This document shows, piece after piece, positions 35,175 to 43,994 of a stretch of 64,000 bases of DNA. Both the position numbers and the translations under genes were made by a program. Positions within the stretch are counted from its first letter, which is position 1, and each line of letters begins with the position of its first letter. This stretch comes from Pseudomonadota bacterium (GTDB lineage Bacteria; Pseudomonadota; Gammaproteobacteria; Burkholderiales; Burkholderiaceae_E). Below the pieces are notes generated by a model. That model searched no databases. It saw only the letters and a program-made list of their open reading frames with translations, and was not told the origin of the DNA. Location: the NCBI GenBank assembly GCA_023388075.1, contig JAEWGX010000117.1, forward strand, positions 42,037 to 106,036, written 5' to 3'.

Positions 35175-36111
35175 GTTGCGGATTCTCACGTGGCACGTCC
35201 ACGGCAACTATCTCTGGTACCTCACGCAGGTGCCGCACGAATTCCATCTGGTCACGGACGAGGCCCGCACCACGCACCACTCCGGGCGCAGCGGCACGCT
35301 GCCTTGGGGCGGCAACGTTCACGAGGCGCCCGTGGATCGCATCCGCGACATGTCCTTCGACGTGGTGCTCTACCAGTCCCGCGCAGCGTGGGAGAAGGAG
35401 CGCCACGAGCTGTTGTCGCCGGCGCAGCAGGCGCTGCCGCGCATCTACCTGGAGCACGACCCACCGCAGGAGCATCCCACCAACACGGTCCATTGGGTGG
35501 ACGATCCGGGCGCTCTGCTGGTGCACGTGACGGCCTTCAACGCGCTCATGTGGGACGCGGGGCGCACGCCGTCGTGCGTGGTGGAGCATGGCGTGAAGCC
35601 GCTTGCCGAGGCGAGGTACCAGGGACGACTCGAGCGCGGCATCGTGGTGGTGAACAACATCGATCGCCGCGGCCGGCGCCTCGGGTTCGACGTCTACCGG
35701 CAGGCTGCCGAGGCGGTCCCCCTCGACCTCGTCGGCATGGGCAGCGAGCGGGTCGGCGGACTGGGCGAGGTCGCCAACCACGAGCTGCCGGGCCGCCTGG
35801 CGCAGTACCGCTTCTTCTTCAACCCGATCCGCTACACCAGCCTGGGGCTCGCCGTCATCGAGGCGATGATGGTCGGATTGCCGGTGGTGGCGCTCGCCAC
35901 CACCGAGATGGCTACGGTGATCCGCAACGGCGTCAACGGCTTCGCTGACACCCGCCCGGAGCGCCTCCGGGATGCGATGCGGTCATTGCTGGCGGACCCG
36001 GGTCTCGCGACCGACCTGGGCCGCGAGGCCCGGCGCAACGCCGTGGAGCGCTTCGGCATCGACCGATTCGTTCGCGACTGGGAATCGGTGCTGGCCCGCG
36101 TCGCGTCCTGA
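35167..36111 (+). CDS. Glycosyltransferase (GT-B, family 1/4-like)
   Basis: 314 residues. The C-terminal half is of GT-B type: YRFFFNPIRYTSLGLAVIEA, then MMVGLPVVALATTEM, with the acidic residue of the EX7E motif partly recognisable. The N-terminal half is short and diverged (LTWHVHGNYLWYLTQVPHEF). It probably uses a nucleotide-sugar donor in glycan synthesis. The 3' end overlaps the convergent UXS-like gene by 129 bp, which is long for bacteria. Confidence 0.82.
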   Translation: MRRLRILTWHVHGNYLWYLTQVPHEFHLVTDEARTTHHSGRSGTLPWGGNVHEAPVDRIRDMSFDVVLYQSRAAWEKERHELLSPAQQALPRIYLEHDPPQEHPTNTVHWVDDPGALLVHVTAFNALMWDAGRTPSCVVEHGVKPLAEARYQGRLERGIVVVNNIDRRGRRLGFDVYRQAAEAVPLDLVGMGSERVGGLGEVANHELPGRLAQYRFFFNPIRYTSLGLAVIEAMMVGLPVVALATTEMATVIRNGVNGFADTRPERLRDAMRSLLADPGLATDLGREARRNAVERFGIDRFVRDWESVLARVAS

Positions 36112-37059
36112 GTCCATCCCTTCGCGGAAATAGCGGATGGTGCGCGCGAGACCCTCGTCCAGCCCGATGCGCGGGCGCCAGCCGAGACGCGCGATGGCGC
36201 GGCCGATGTCCGGACAACGGCGCTTCGGATCGTCGGTCGGCAAAGGTCGGCATGCCAGCCGCGACGGACTGCCCGTGAGGCGCAGCACGCGCTCGGCCAG
36301 CTCCCGCATCGTGATCTCCTGCGGATTGCCCAGGTTGACCGGCTCGTTGGTTCCGCTCGCCATCAGTCGAACCAGACCCTCGACGGTATCCTCGACGAAG
36401 CAGAAGCAGCGGCTCTGCTCTCCGTCGCCGTAGAGCGTGATGTCCTCGCCCGACAGTGCCTGCACGATGAAGTTGCTCACCACGCGCCCGTCGCCGGGAA
36501 GCATGCGCGGCCCGTAGGTATTGAAGATTCTCGCCACGCGGATGGACACCCCGTGCTGGCGCACGTAGTCGTAGCAAAGCGTCTCGCCGCAGCGCTTTCC
36601 CTCGTCGTAGCACGCCCGGGGGCCGATCGTGCTCACGTTGCCACGGTAGGTCTCCGGTTGCGGATGGATGTCCGGGTCACCGTAGATCTCGCTGGTGGAA
36701 GCCTGCAGCAGCCGCGCCCCGCGGCGGCGTGCGAGCTCGAGCATCCGCCAGGTGCCGACCACGTTGGTGAGCGTCGTCCCGATCGGGTCTCGCTGGTAGC
36801 AGGGCGGGCTGGCCGGGCTCGCGAGGTTGAAGATGGCATCGACGTCCAGGTCGCACGGCTCCATGACGTCGTGGCCGCAGAACTCGAAGCGCGGATGCGA
36901 GCGCAGGTGCTGGAGGTTGGCCCGGCGCCCGCTGCTCAGGTTATCGAGCGCGATCACATGGTAGCCGGCGCGCAGCAGCCGGTCGCACAGATGGCTTCCG
37001 AGGAAGCCCGCGCCGCCGGTGACCAGCACGCGGGCGTTGGAGGCGAGGGAAGTGTTCAT
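35983..37059 (-). CDS. UDP-glucuronate decarboxylase-like extended SDR (UXS type)
   Basis: 358 residues. Cofactor motif VTGGAGFLGSHLCDRLL; ASTSEIYGDP; catalytic ACYDEGKRCGE (Y-x-x-x-K); FNTYGPRMLPGDGRVVSNF. This set is typical of UDP-glucuronate decarboxylase (UDP-xylose synthase) rather than HldD. The product UDP-xylose would be a donor for nearby transferases. The last ~45 residues, after RTIRYFREGMD, lie beyond the usual end of the family and are read antisense to the convergent glycosyltransferase gene. Last gene of the minus-strand operon starting at 43845. Confidence 0.85.
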   Translation of the reverse strand: MNTSLASNARVLVTGGAGFLGSHLCDRLLRAGYHVIALDNLSSGRRANLQHLRSHPRFEFCGHDVMEPCDLDVDAIFNLASPASPPCYQRDPIGTTLTNVVGTWRMLELARRRGARLLQASTSEIYGDPDIHPQPETYRGNVSTIGPRACYDEGKRCGETLCYDYVRQHGVSIRVARIFNTYGPRMLPGDGRVVSNFIVQALSGEDITLYGDGEQSRCFCFVEDTVEGLVRLMASGTNEPVNLGNPQEITMRELAERVLRLTGSPSRLACRPLPTDDPKRRCPDIGRAIARLGWRPRIGLDEGLARTIRYFREGMDSGRDAGQHRFPVANESVDAEALHGVAPGLAAQVGRETRVRQQ

Positions 37060-37109
37060 GTCGGGTGTCCAGGCGATGGCCGTTGGGGCAGGGGTGGTCC
37101 GCGAAGCGA

Positions 37110-38141
37110 TCACGGAAAGAGCACCTTGAAGCGCAAGGCGCCGCGCAGCCGCCAGAAGACGGCCAGGTAAGGGATGGCCAGCGAGGTGACGAGCATCTCC
37201 GCCACGTGGGAGGGAGCCCTGGAGGCGCCTTGCAGGCGGCGCCAGGCAAAGGCGAGGCAGAGCACGGTCGCCGTGGCGAGCAGGGTCACCGCGAGCACGC
37301 CGAAGCCCGCGGCCGCGGCAACCGGCGCGGCAGCGGTCGCGGCGACAATGGCCAGGTAACGCCACGGCGGCGAGCGACGGATGCGTTGGCGGTAGAGCCT
37401 CGGATGCTTCCGATAGAGAAGCGCGTCGAAGTAAACGTTGGCCTGTTGCCCGAGCGAGATTCCCCACCGGGCAGGTCGGACCGGATGGACGACGATCGCG
37501 CCCTCGGCCCGGCCGACGCTTCCGTAGCGCTCGAGCAGGGCGAAGTGCAGGTCGGAGTCCTCGCGCCAGGCACGAGTGAAGCGTTCGTCGAAGCCCCCGA
37601 TCTCCTCGAGGGCATGCCGCCGCACGATGGCATTGGCGGTCACGAACTCCGCCGTCTCCAGACCCTGGGTCATGCGGGCATGATCGGTTGGGGGCCCGTG
37701 CACCGGCACCACCACCCGTCCGCTTACCGCAACGAGCTCCGGCGTCAGCGCTGCCAGCGCCTCGGCCAGCCAACGGTCGTCCGGGACGGTGTCGTCGTCG
37801 GTGAACGCGATGATCGGCGCGCGCGCCGCGCGCCAGCCGCGGTTGCGGGCGGCGGCGGGTCCGCGTGTCCCTTCCGGTCTCAAGTACCTTACCGTCGGAG
37901 CGCCGGCGGTTGCGCGGGCGAACGCGGCCACCTCCTCGCGGGTCTCTTCGCTGCGGCCGTCGTCCACCACCACGATCTCGTAGCGGTCGCGCGCGATGCC
38001 TTCCTGGGCGACCAGGGCAGCGAGGCAGCGACGGAGCAGTGCGGGGCGCCGGTAGGTCGCGAGTACCGCCGCGATCGCCGGCCGTGCGGCGGGATCGCTC
38101 GAGGACCTTCGGACGTCGGGGGGACGCGTGGCGCTGCTCAA
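37110..38141 (-). CDS. Glycosyltransferase family 2 with C-terminal membrane region
   Basis: 343 residues if started at TTG, which overlaps the carbamoyltransferase stop as TTGA. GT2 features: AAVLATYRRPALLRRC, EIVVVDDGRSE, IIAFTDDDTVPDDRWL (D-x-D) and the acceptor-site WREDSDL. A pair of hydrophobic segments near the C-terminus (YLAIVAATAAAPVAAAAGFG, then VLAVTLLATATVLCLAF) anchors it in the inner membrane. It adds a sugar to a lipid-linked or cell-surface glycan acceptor. Confidence 0.88.
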   Translation of the reverse strand: MSSATRPPDVRRSSSDPAARPAIAAVLATYRRPALLRRCLAALVAQEGIARDRYEIVVVDDGRSEETREEVAAFARATAGAPTVRYLRPEGTRGPAAARNRGWRAARAPIIAFTDDDTVPDDRWLAEALAALTPELVAVSGRVVVPVHGPPTDHARMTQGLETAEFVTANAIVRRHALEEIGGFDERFTRAWREDSDLHFALLERYGSVGRAEGAIVVHPVRPARWGISLGQQANVYFDALLYRKHPRLYRQRIRRSPPWRYLAIVAATAAAPVAAAAGFGVLAVTLLATATVLCLAFAWRRLQGASRAPSHVAEMLVTSLAIPYLAVFWRLRGALRFKVLFP

Positions 38142-39928
38142 TGCGGCTTCTCCAGGAGAAACGAGCCGATCACCAGGGCGTCGAGCGGCGTGGTGTGGAA
38201 CGCATCGATCGCGTCCTTGGGGGTGCAGACGATTGGCTCGCCGCGCACGTTGAAGGAGGTGTTGATCAGCACCGGCACGCCGGTCAGGCGGCCGAAGGCC
38301 TCCAGCACCTCGTGGAAGCGCGGGTTGGCCTCCCGGGAGACCGTCTGCACCCGAGCCGTCAGGTCCTGGTGGCAGGCGGCCGGAATGCGGGCGGCCTGCT
38401 CCGGCCTGACGTCGTAGACGAAGAGCATGAAGGGCGCGGTGCCGCCGTTCGCGCCCGCGGGCGTGAACCAGTCCGCCAGCCGCTCCTCGGGCACGGCGGG
38501 CGCCACCGGGCGGAAATCCTCTCGATCCTTCAGCTCGTTGATGCGACCCTGCATCTGGGCGCCGAGGGGGGAGGCGAGGATCGACCGTCCCCCGAGCGCA
38601 CGCGGTCCGAACTCCATCGGTCCCTGGAACCAGCCGATCACGCGGTCCTGGGCGAGCAGGCGCGCAGTGGTGCCGGCCAGGTCGTCGAGCCGCTCGTACG
38701 GCAGCTTGGCCCAGCGCAGGAGCGCCTCGATCGATTCGTCGTCGTACGAAGGACCGAGGTAGGCATGGGACATTCGCCAACGGCGCGGCGCGAGCGGTGT
38801 CGTCGGATCGGCTTCGCGGTGGCCGGTGGCGCTCGCCTGTTCGCGCAGTCGGCCGTCGATCCAGAGCGCCGCGCCGAGCGCGGTACCGGCGTCACCGGCG
38901 GCGGGCTGCACCCAGGCGGCGTCGAAGATGCCGCTGTCCCGCACCCGGGAGTTCATGACGCAGTTGAGCGCGACGCCGCCGGCCATGACCAGTTGCGGCT
39001 GGCCGCTTGCCCGGCGCAACCATGCCGAGATGGCGAGCACCGTCTCCTCGAGGATGGCCTGCAGCGAGGCCGCGAGATCGAGATGCCGTTGCTCGAGCGG
39101 GGCACCGCGCCGTCGCGCCGGGCCGAAAAGGTCCGCCAGGTCCATCGGAGCGACCTCGTAGCGACCATCGCCCAGCACCCGGACATGCTGGCGCAACGCA
39201 TCGAGGCCGGTGGCCCGGCCCATGGCGGCCAGGGCCATCACCTTGTACTCGTCGGAAGAATGGAGGAACCCGAGGTGGCTCGTGACCCGCTCGTAGAGCA
39301 AGCCGAGCGAATGCGGCACGCGAACTTCGCCAAGCGGCTCGTAGCGCCCGTCGGCGTAGACACCGTAGGATGTCGACGTCTCCTCGCCGCGACCGTCGAG
39401 GGTCATCACCGCGCACTCGTCGAACGGGCTGGCAAGGAAGGCGCTTGCCTGGTGGCTCAGGTGGTGGTCGACGAAGTGGAACCGGTAGGGCCCGTCGTGC
39501 CGGACATCCGCGAAACGCGCCTTCAGGTGATGTGGCGCCCCGTCAGCGAGCTGGCGCGGCGCGTTCACCACGTAGGAGACGAAGAGTGGATCCCAGGGAT
39601 TCGCCCAGCGGGACGCCCGCGCCTCCTCGGAGCGATGTGACGGCTCCAGCGGCAGCTCGATCGTCGCGCCATGGGCCCGCCCTTTCAGGAAGCGACGCGG
39701 GTCGAGGCTGTAGGCGACATGGTCGACGTCGGCGAGCCCGATGCCGGCCTGGCGCAGGCAGTCGTCGATGGCGTGAAAGGGAAGCTCCCAGGCGCTGAAG
39801 GGCAGTGGCCGCTTGGCATGCTTTATCCGGGTGAAGCGCTCCTCCTCGGACGCGGCGACCGGCACGCCGTCGATGACCAGCGCGGCCGCGCTGTCGTGGA
39901 ACGCGGCATTGATGCCGAGCGTGATCAT
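38138..39928 (-). CDS. NodU/CmcH-family carbamoyltransferase
   Basis: 596 residues, normal family length. The N-terminal Kae1/ASKHA-type domain opens with MITLGINAAFHDSAAAL and contains VDHHLSHQASAF and VMTLDGRGEETS. The C-terminal domain has GPMEFGPRALGGRSILASP and NTSFNVRGEPIVCTP. These enzymes carry a carbamoyl group from carbamoyl phosphate through carbamoyl-adenylate to a sugar hydroxyl (as in Nod factor or antibiotics). Set among glycosyltransferases and heptose genes, it most likely carbamoylates a sugar of the glycan made here. Start and stop overlap or nearly abut its neighbours. Confidence 0.92.
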   Translation of the reverse strand: MITLGINAAFHDSAAALVIDGVPVAASEEERFTRIKHAKRPLPFSAWELPFHAIDDCLRQAGIGLADVDHVAYSLDPRRFLKGRAHGATIELPLEPSHRSEEARASRWANPWDPLFVSYVVNAPRQLADGAPHHLKARFADVRHDGPYRFHFVDHHLSHQASAFLASPFDECAVMTLDGRGEETSTSYGVYADGRYEPLGEVRVPHSLGLLYERVTSHLGFLHSSDEYKVMALAAMGRATGLDALRQHVRVLGDGRYEVAPMDLADLFGPARRRGAPLEQRHLDLAASLQAILEETVLAISAWLRRASGQPQLVMAGGVALNCVMNSRVRDSGIFDAAWVQPAAGDAGTALGAALWIDGRLREQASATGHREADPTTPLAPRRWRMSHAYLGPSYDDESIEALLRWAKLPYERLDDLAGTTARLLAQDRVIGWFQGPMEFGPRALGGRSILASPLGAQMQGRINELKDREDFRPVAPAVPEERLADWFTPAGANGGTAPFMLFVYDVRPEQAARIPAACHQDLTARVQTVSREANPRFHEVLEAFGRLTGVPVLINTSFNVRGEPIVCTPKDAIDAFHTTPLDALVIGSFLLEKPH

Positions 39929-39939
39929 GTCCTGCTACC

Positions 39940-41127
39940 TCATTGCGAGTGGATCGGAGTGGGAGGCTGCGCAGCGGCCGCTGATGGCGGTTGTACGCGG
40001 CGGCGGACCTCCGCCCGGCCGAAGGCGGTCGTCTCTTCGAGCAGCCCGAGTGCGGCATCGACCACCCGAGCCACCGTGATGGCGCGCAGGCATCGGTGGT
40101 GGCCCTGCGGGCACGTGCTGCGCAGGCAGTTGCGGCACGGCACGTCGTGGCTGAGCACCCGAGAGGGGACCCGCCACGGCGTGTGCTGTGGATTCGTGAG
40201 CGCGTAGAGCACCACCACCGGCGTGCCCACCGCGGCGGCGATGTGGGCGGGGCCTGTGTTGTTCGCGAGCACGAGACCCGCGTCCGCGATCAGGGCGCCG
40301 AGCTCGCCGAGCGAGAGCTGTCCCGCGAGCGAGAAGGCAGGGGTTGTCACGCCAGTCATCGCTCGATCGACCAGCGCTTCCTCGTCCGCGCCACCGGTGA
40401 AGACGATCTGCCAGCCGGCCGCCGCGGCGATGACGCTGGCGGCCACGCCGAAGCGCTCCGCCGGATAGCGTCGCGAAAGCGCGCTCGCGCCCGGATGGAC
40501 CACCAGGCAGCGCTGGTCGGGACGGGCGCCGGCAGCGGCAAGCCGCGCCCGGGCGCCGTCGTGGTCCGCCGGCGTCGGCCGGAACACCAGCCGGTCGTCG
40601 CTCGGCCGCAGCCCCACCGAGGCCACCAGGGCGAGCTGGCGCTCCACCTCGTGGCGCATGCCTGCCTCCGGCGACTCGCGGTCCGGTACCCAGTCGGTGA
40701 GGAGGTCGTACGGATTCTCGCGGCAATGCGCTAGACGCAGCGGGATGCCGGCGAGGCGGCACATGAGCGCGGCCGGCAGCGCGCTCTGCGTGCACACGGT
40801 GAAGACAACGGCGGCGTCGAAGCGTCCTTCCGCGAGCCGGCGGACCAGCGCATGGTCTCTGGCGATCGAGTCGGCCGCCTGGGCCGCATCGGCGCTGCTT
40901 CCGGTGCCGGGACGACGAGTCCAGGGTGCGGGGTACTCGATCGTATCGTCGACGACGTCACAGAACGGCGCGGCGGCCGAACCGGAAGGGGACGCAAGCA
41001 GCGTCACGTGCGCATCCGGGGCATGCTCCTTCAGCGCGCGCAGCGCGGGAGAGGTCATCAGGACGTCGCCGAGGTTGTCGGTGCGTACCGCGAGGAACCG
41101 GCGGGCACGCGTCCAGGTGATGGTCAT
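39940..41127 (-). CDS. Glycosyltransferase family 9 (heptosyltransferase-like)
   Basis: 395 residues. RRFLAVRTDNLGDVLMTSPAL at the N-terminus and VLANNTGPAHIAAAVGTPVV near residue 290 are the GT9 acceptor and donor motifs. A cysteine cluster (HDVPCRNCLRSTCPQGHH) follows near residue 340. The ATG overlaps the GmhB stop as ATGA. It probably transfers a heptose made by the neighbouring Gmh/Hld enzymes. The tail is Ala/Pro-rich. Confidence 0.9.
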   Translation of the reverse strand: MTITWTRARRFLAVRTDNLGDVLMTSPALRALKEHAPDAHVTLLASPSGSAAAPFCDVVDDTIEYPAPWTRRPGTGSSADAAQAADSIARDHALVRRLAEGRFDAAVVFTVCTQSALPAALMCRLAGIPLRLAHCRENPYDLLTDWVPDRESPEAGMRHEVERQLALVASVGLRPSDDRLVFRPTPADHDGARARLAAAGARPDQRCLVVHPGASALSRRYPAERFGVAASVIAAAAGWQIVFTGGADEEALVDRAMTGVTTPAFSLAGQLSLGELGALIADAGLVLANNTGPAHIAAAVGTPVVVLYALTNPQHTPWRVPSRVLSHDVPCRNCLRSTCPQGHHRCLRAITVARVVDAALGLLEETTAFGRAEVRRRVQPPSAAAAQPPTPIHSQ

Positions 41128-41750
41128 GCGCGGACCGAGTGCGAGGCGTCGCTGGCCGCGAGCATCAGTCGGGCCGCGTCCAGGAGGTTCGCGGCGCGGC
41201 GATGCGGCTCCCGCAGTGGCCCGCCGCGCCACACCGTCTCGTTGCCCACGTCGAGCAGCACGGTGCGGCAGCCGGCACGGCGGCCGGCCTCGACGTCGTC
41301 CAGGATGTCGCCCACCATCCACGAGCGCGATAGGTCGATGCCGTGCTCCGCGGCAGCCCGTCGCAGCAGGCCGGGCGCCGGCTTGCGGCATTCGCAGCCG
41401 GGCGCTGCGCCGACCGGTACCGGCGCGTGCGGACAGGCATAGAAGCCGGCCAGCCGGATCCCCCGTTCCCGCAGTCGCAGCTCGAGCGCCTCGAGCAGCC
41501 GCGCCAGCGCCGCGGAGTCGAAGCGGCCGAGCGCGATGCCGGGCTGGTTGCTTACCACGAATAGCAGGTATCCCGCATCGGCGAGCAGCCGCAGCGCCGT
41601 GGCCGCGCCGCGGGTGAGGCGAAGCAGCGCCGGGTCGACGTTGTACGGGACGTTCTCCACCAAGGTGCCGTCCTTGTCGAGAAAGACCGCGGGGCGTCCC
41701 CGGGCGTCGTCGTTCGCCGAGGCTGGGCGCGGTCCCGCGGTCACGGCCAT
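41124..41750 (-). CDS. gmhB: D-glycero-beta-D-manno-heptose-1,7-bisphosphate 7-phosphatase (GmhB)
   Basis: 208 residues of the HAD-IIIA family. Catalytic motif VFLDKDGTLVENVPY (D-x-D) is near residue 22; the GmhB zinc loop is seen as CPHAPVPVGAAPGCECRKP (C-x-H ... C-x-C); later WMVGDILDDVEAG is HAD motif 3/4. It removes the C7 phosphate in ADP-heptose synthesis. It overlaps the SDR gene by 10 bp and the GT9 gene by 4 bp. The kinase and isomerase steps are in the other minus-strand operon of the region. Confidence 0.92.
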   Translation of the reverse strand: MAVTAGPRPASANDDARGRPAVFLDKDGTLVENVPYNVDPALLRLTRGAATALRLLADAGYLLFVVSNQPGIALGRFDSAALARLLEALELRLRERGIRLAGFYACPHAPVPVGAAPGCECRKPAPGLLRRAAAEHGIDLSRSWMVGDILDDVEAGRRAGCRTVLLDVGNETVWRGGPLREPHRRAANLLDAARLMLAASDASHSVRA

Positions 41751-42499
41751 GAGGTCTCTTCCTCCGGCAGGACCATCACCTCGGCGACCACCGATCCCCG
41801 GGGCATCGCCAGCATGAAGTGCACCGCCTCGGCGACATTGGCCGGGTCCTGCAACTTCGCCGGATCGAGATCGGGGAACCGGTCGAGCAGGAACGGCGTG
41901 CGCATCCCGCCCGCGATCACGGTGCCGACGCGAACGCCGCTCGAGCGCAGCTCCGAGTGCAGGGCGCGCGACAAGCCGAGCAGCCCCCACTTGCTGGCGT
42001 GATAGGCGCTCGCATTGGGCCAGGCACGCAGCGCGGCCGTCGAGGCCACGTTGACGATCATCCCGCCACGACCGCCATCGCCGCCCTTGAGGACGCCCAG
42101 GGCGGCCTTGCACAGCAGGAAGGGGCCCATCAGGTTGGTGTTGACCACCCGGGTCCAGGCGTCGACGTCCACCTCTTCGAGCGACCGGGTGACGTCGGTG
42201 CCGGCGTTGTTGACCAGCGCATCGAGGCCGCCGAAGCGCCGTGCAACCGCCGTGACGGCGTCGACCGCCTTGCCGGCATCGCCCACGTCCGCATCGAGAG
42301 CGAGGGTCGATCGACCCTCGGGGTCGGCTTCGCGCGCCACCGACTCGGCCTTGTCGCGGTCGAGGTCCAGCAGCGCGACGCGTGCGCCCGCCCGTATCAG
42401 CCGACGCGAGATGGCGGCGCCCAGGCCGCTGCCGGCGCCGGTCACCAGGACCGAGCGATCCGACAGGGTGGATGCCGATCGGGTAGCGGCGGCCGTCAT
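41741..42499 (-). CDS. Short-chain dehydrogenase/reductase
   Basis: 252 residues, a classical SDR. TGAGSGLGAAISRRL binds the cofactor, NNAG is present, and the catalytic site is complete (VASTAALRAWPNASAYHASK with Ser, Tyr and Lys). Position inside a glycan operon suggests oxidation or reduction of a sugar or sugar nucleotide, but the short classical form does not tell the substrate. ATGA overlap with the glycosyltransferase upstream. Confidence 0.9.
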   Translation of the reverse strand: MTAAATRSASTLSDRSVLVTGAGSGLGAAISRRLIRAGARVALLDLDRDKAESVAREADPEGRSTLALDADVGDAGKAVDAVTAVARRFGGLDALVNNAGTDVTRSLEEVDVDAWTRVVNTNLMGPFLLCKAALGVLKGGDGGRGGMIVNVASTAALRAWPNASAYHASKWGLLGLSRALHSELRSSGVRVGTVIAGGMRTPFLLDRFPDLDPAKLQDPANVAEAVHFMLAMPRGSVVAEVMVLPEEETSWP

Positions 42500-43845
42500 T
42501 GTGCTGCCCCTTTCGCGGCGATGGCGCGCTCGCCGATGCCGCGGCGTTCCAGCGCACGGCCGGGGACCAGCACGGTTTCGCGCGCCCCCCGACGTGCGCC
42601 GGGACGGGGTTGGCGCACGGCTGCATAGACATCCAGGAGGCTGTCCACCACCCGGTCCCAAGTGAACATCGCGCGAGCGCGCCGCCCGCCCGCATAACCG
42701 AGCGCGGCGGAGAGCACCGGGTTCTGCTGCAGCTCCGCGATCCGCCAGGCCAGCGCCTGCGGGTCCCGTGGCGGCACGAGGAAGCCGGTGGCACCGTCGG
42801 CCACGGAGTACTTCAGGCCGCCGACACGGCTCGCCAGCACCGGGATGTTGCACGCCATCGCCTCGAGCGGCGTGATACCGAACGGCTCGTACCATGGCGT
42901 CGTCGCGAAGACGTCGCTCGCGGCATAGTGGCAACGCAGCTCGGCGCGCTGCCGGTGGCCGGTGAAGGTGACCTGGCCGGAGACGCCGCATTCCATCGCG
43001 ATCCGGCGCAGCCGCCCGATCTCCGGAGTCTTCGTCTCGTCGGGCACCGGGCCGTCGCCGCCAACCACGAGCAAGCGCAGCCGAGCGGTCCGCGGCAGCA
43101 GGTCCCGGGCGAGCGCAATCGCTCGAATCACGTTGTCGATACCCTTGCGTGGCACCAGGCGGCCGAGCTGCAGCACGATGAACTCGTCCTGCGGCAAACC
43201 AAGCTGCTCGCGAGCGCGTGCCCGGGGCATCGGGCTGAACTCGCCACTGTCGAAGCCGCAAGGCACCATCGTGAGGCGATCCTCCGGGGCGCCATACAGT
43301 CGCGCGAGGTCGTCCCAGTCCTGCGGACACTCGGCGATGATGGCATCGGCATCGCGCACGATGGAGCGCTCGACCTCGATGCGCGCGATCGGAAACGTGT
43401 CCGCGTCCTGCTGGTGAAGCCGGCGCACCAGCCCGAGGGCATGGAAGGTCATCACGAAGGGCAGGCCAAGCCGGCGCTGCAGATGCCGGGCCACCATGCC
43501 GGACATGAAGAAGTTCGCATGAACCAGGTCATACGACGCGCCGGCGGCGATCCGCTCGGTGGCGCGGGCGAACGCGGGCATGTGCTCGAACATGGCCTCC
43601 TTCGGAATGAAGCAGGCCGGACCGGCAGGGACGTGGATGACACGCAGTCGGGGCGCGAGTACGACCTCGGTGGGGGCGCTCGCAGCGTCGCGCCGCGTGA
43701 ACACGTCGACCCGATGGCCGCGCGCGGCGAGAATCCGCGCCACGTGGTCGACGTAGATGTTCTGCCCACCTGCGTCGGCACCACCGATGCAGGCCAGGGG
43801 TGATGCGTGCTCGCTGATCAGGGCAATGCGAAGCGGCTTGCTCAT
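42496..43845 (-). CDS. Glycosyltransferase family 4 (GT-B)
   Basis: 449 residues. N-terminal ISEHASPLACIGGADAGGQ (glycine-rich acceptor loop) and HANFFMSGMVARHL; C-terminal donor domain with LQLGRLVPRKGIDNVIRA and the E-x7-E block YEPFGITPLEAMACNIPVLA. It resembles sucrose-synthase/mannosyltransferase-type GT4 enzymes. It is the first gene of a seven-gene minus-strand operon reaching to the UXS-like gene. The 149-bp divergent spacer to the ABC-fusion gene should contain promoters for both. Confidence 0.92.
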   Translation of the reverse strand: MSKPLRIALISEHASPLACIGGADAGGQNIYVDHVARILAARGHRVDVFTRRDAASAPTEVVLAPRLRVIHVPAGPACFIPKEAMFEHMPAFARATERIAAGASYDLVHANFFMSGMVARHLQRRLGLPFVMTFHALGLVRRLHQQDADTFPIARIEVERSIVRDADAIIAECPQDWDDLARLYGAPEDRLTMVPCGFDSGEFSPMPRARAREQLGLPQDEFIVLQLGRLVPRKGIDNVIRAIALARDLLPRTARLRLLVVGGDGPVPDETKTPEIGRLRRIAMECGVSGQVTFTGHRQRAELRCHYAASDVFATTPWYEPFGITPLEAMACNIPVLASRVGGLKYSVADGATGFLVPPRDPQALAWRIAELQQNPVLSAALGYAGGRRARAMFTWDRVVDSLLDVYAAVRQPRPGARRGARETVLVPGRALERRGIGERAIAAKGAAQ

Positions 43846-43994
43846 CTAGGCTCCAGAGGATTCGAGGAACCGCTGCTTCGGTCGGGCATGCCCTCGCGCT
43901 GCGGTTGCCGGGGCGCCGGCAACCCGCGTGCCTCTGCCCTCCAGGTCGCGGGATCGCGCGGACGCCGCCGGCACGCCAATTGCCCGCCGCGCCC

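Noticed and set aside
37060..37773. N-terminal extension of the UXS-like frame
   Set aside because: It is a shadow of the GT2 gene; the SDR fold starts at the ATG followed by VTGGAGFLGS.
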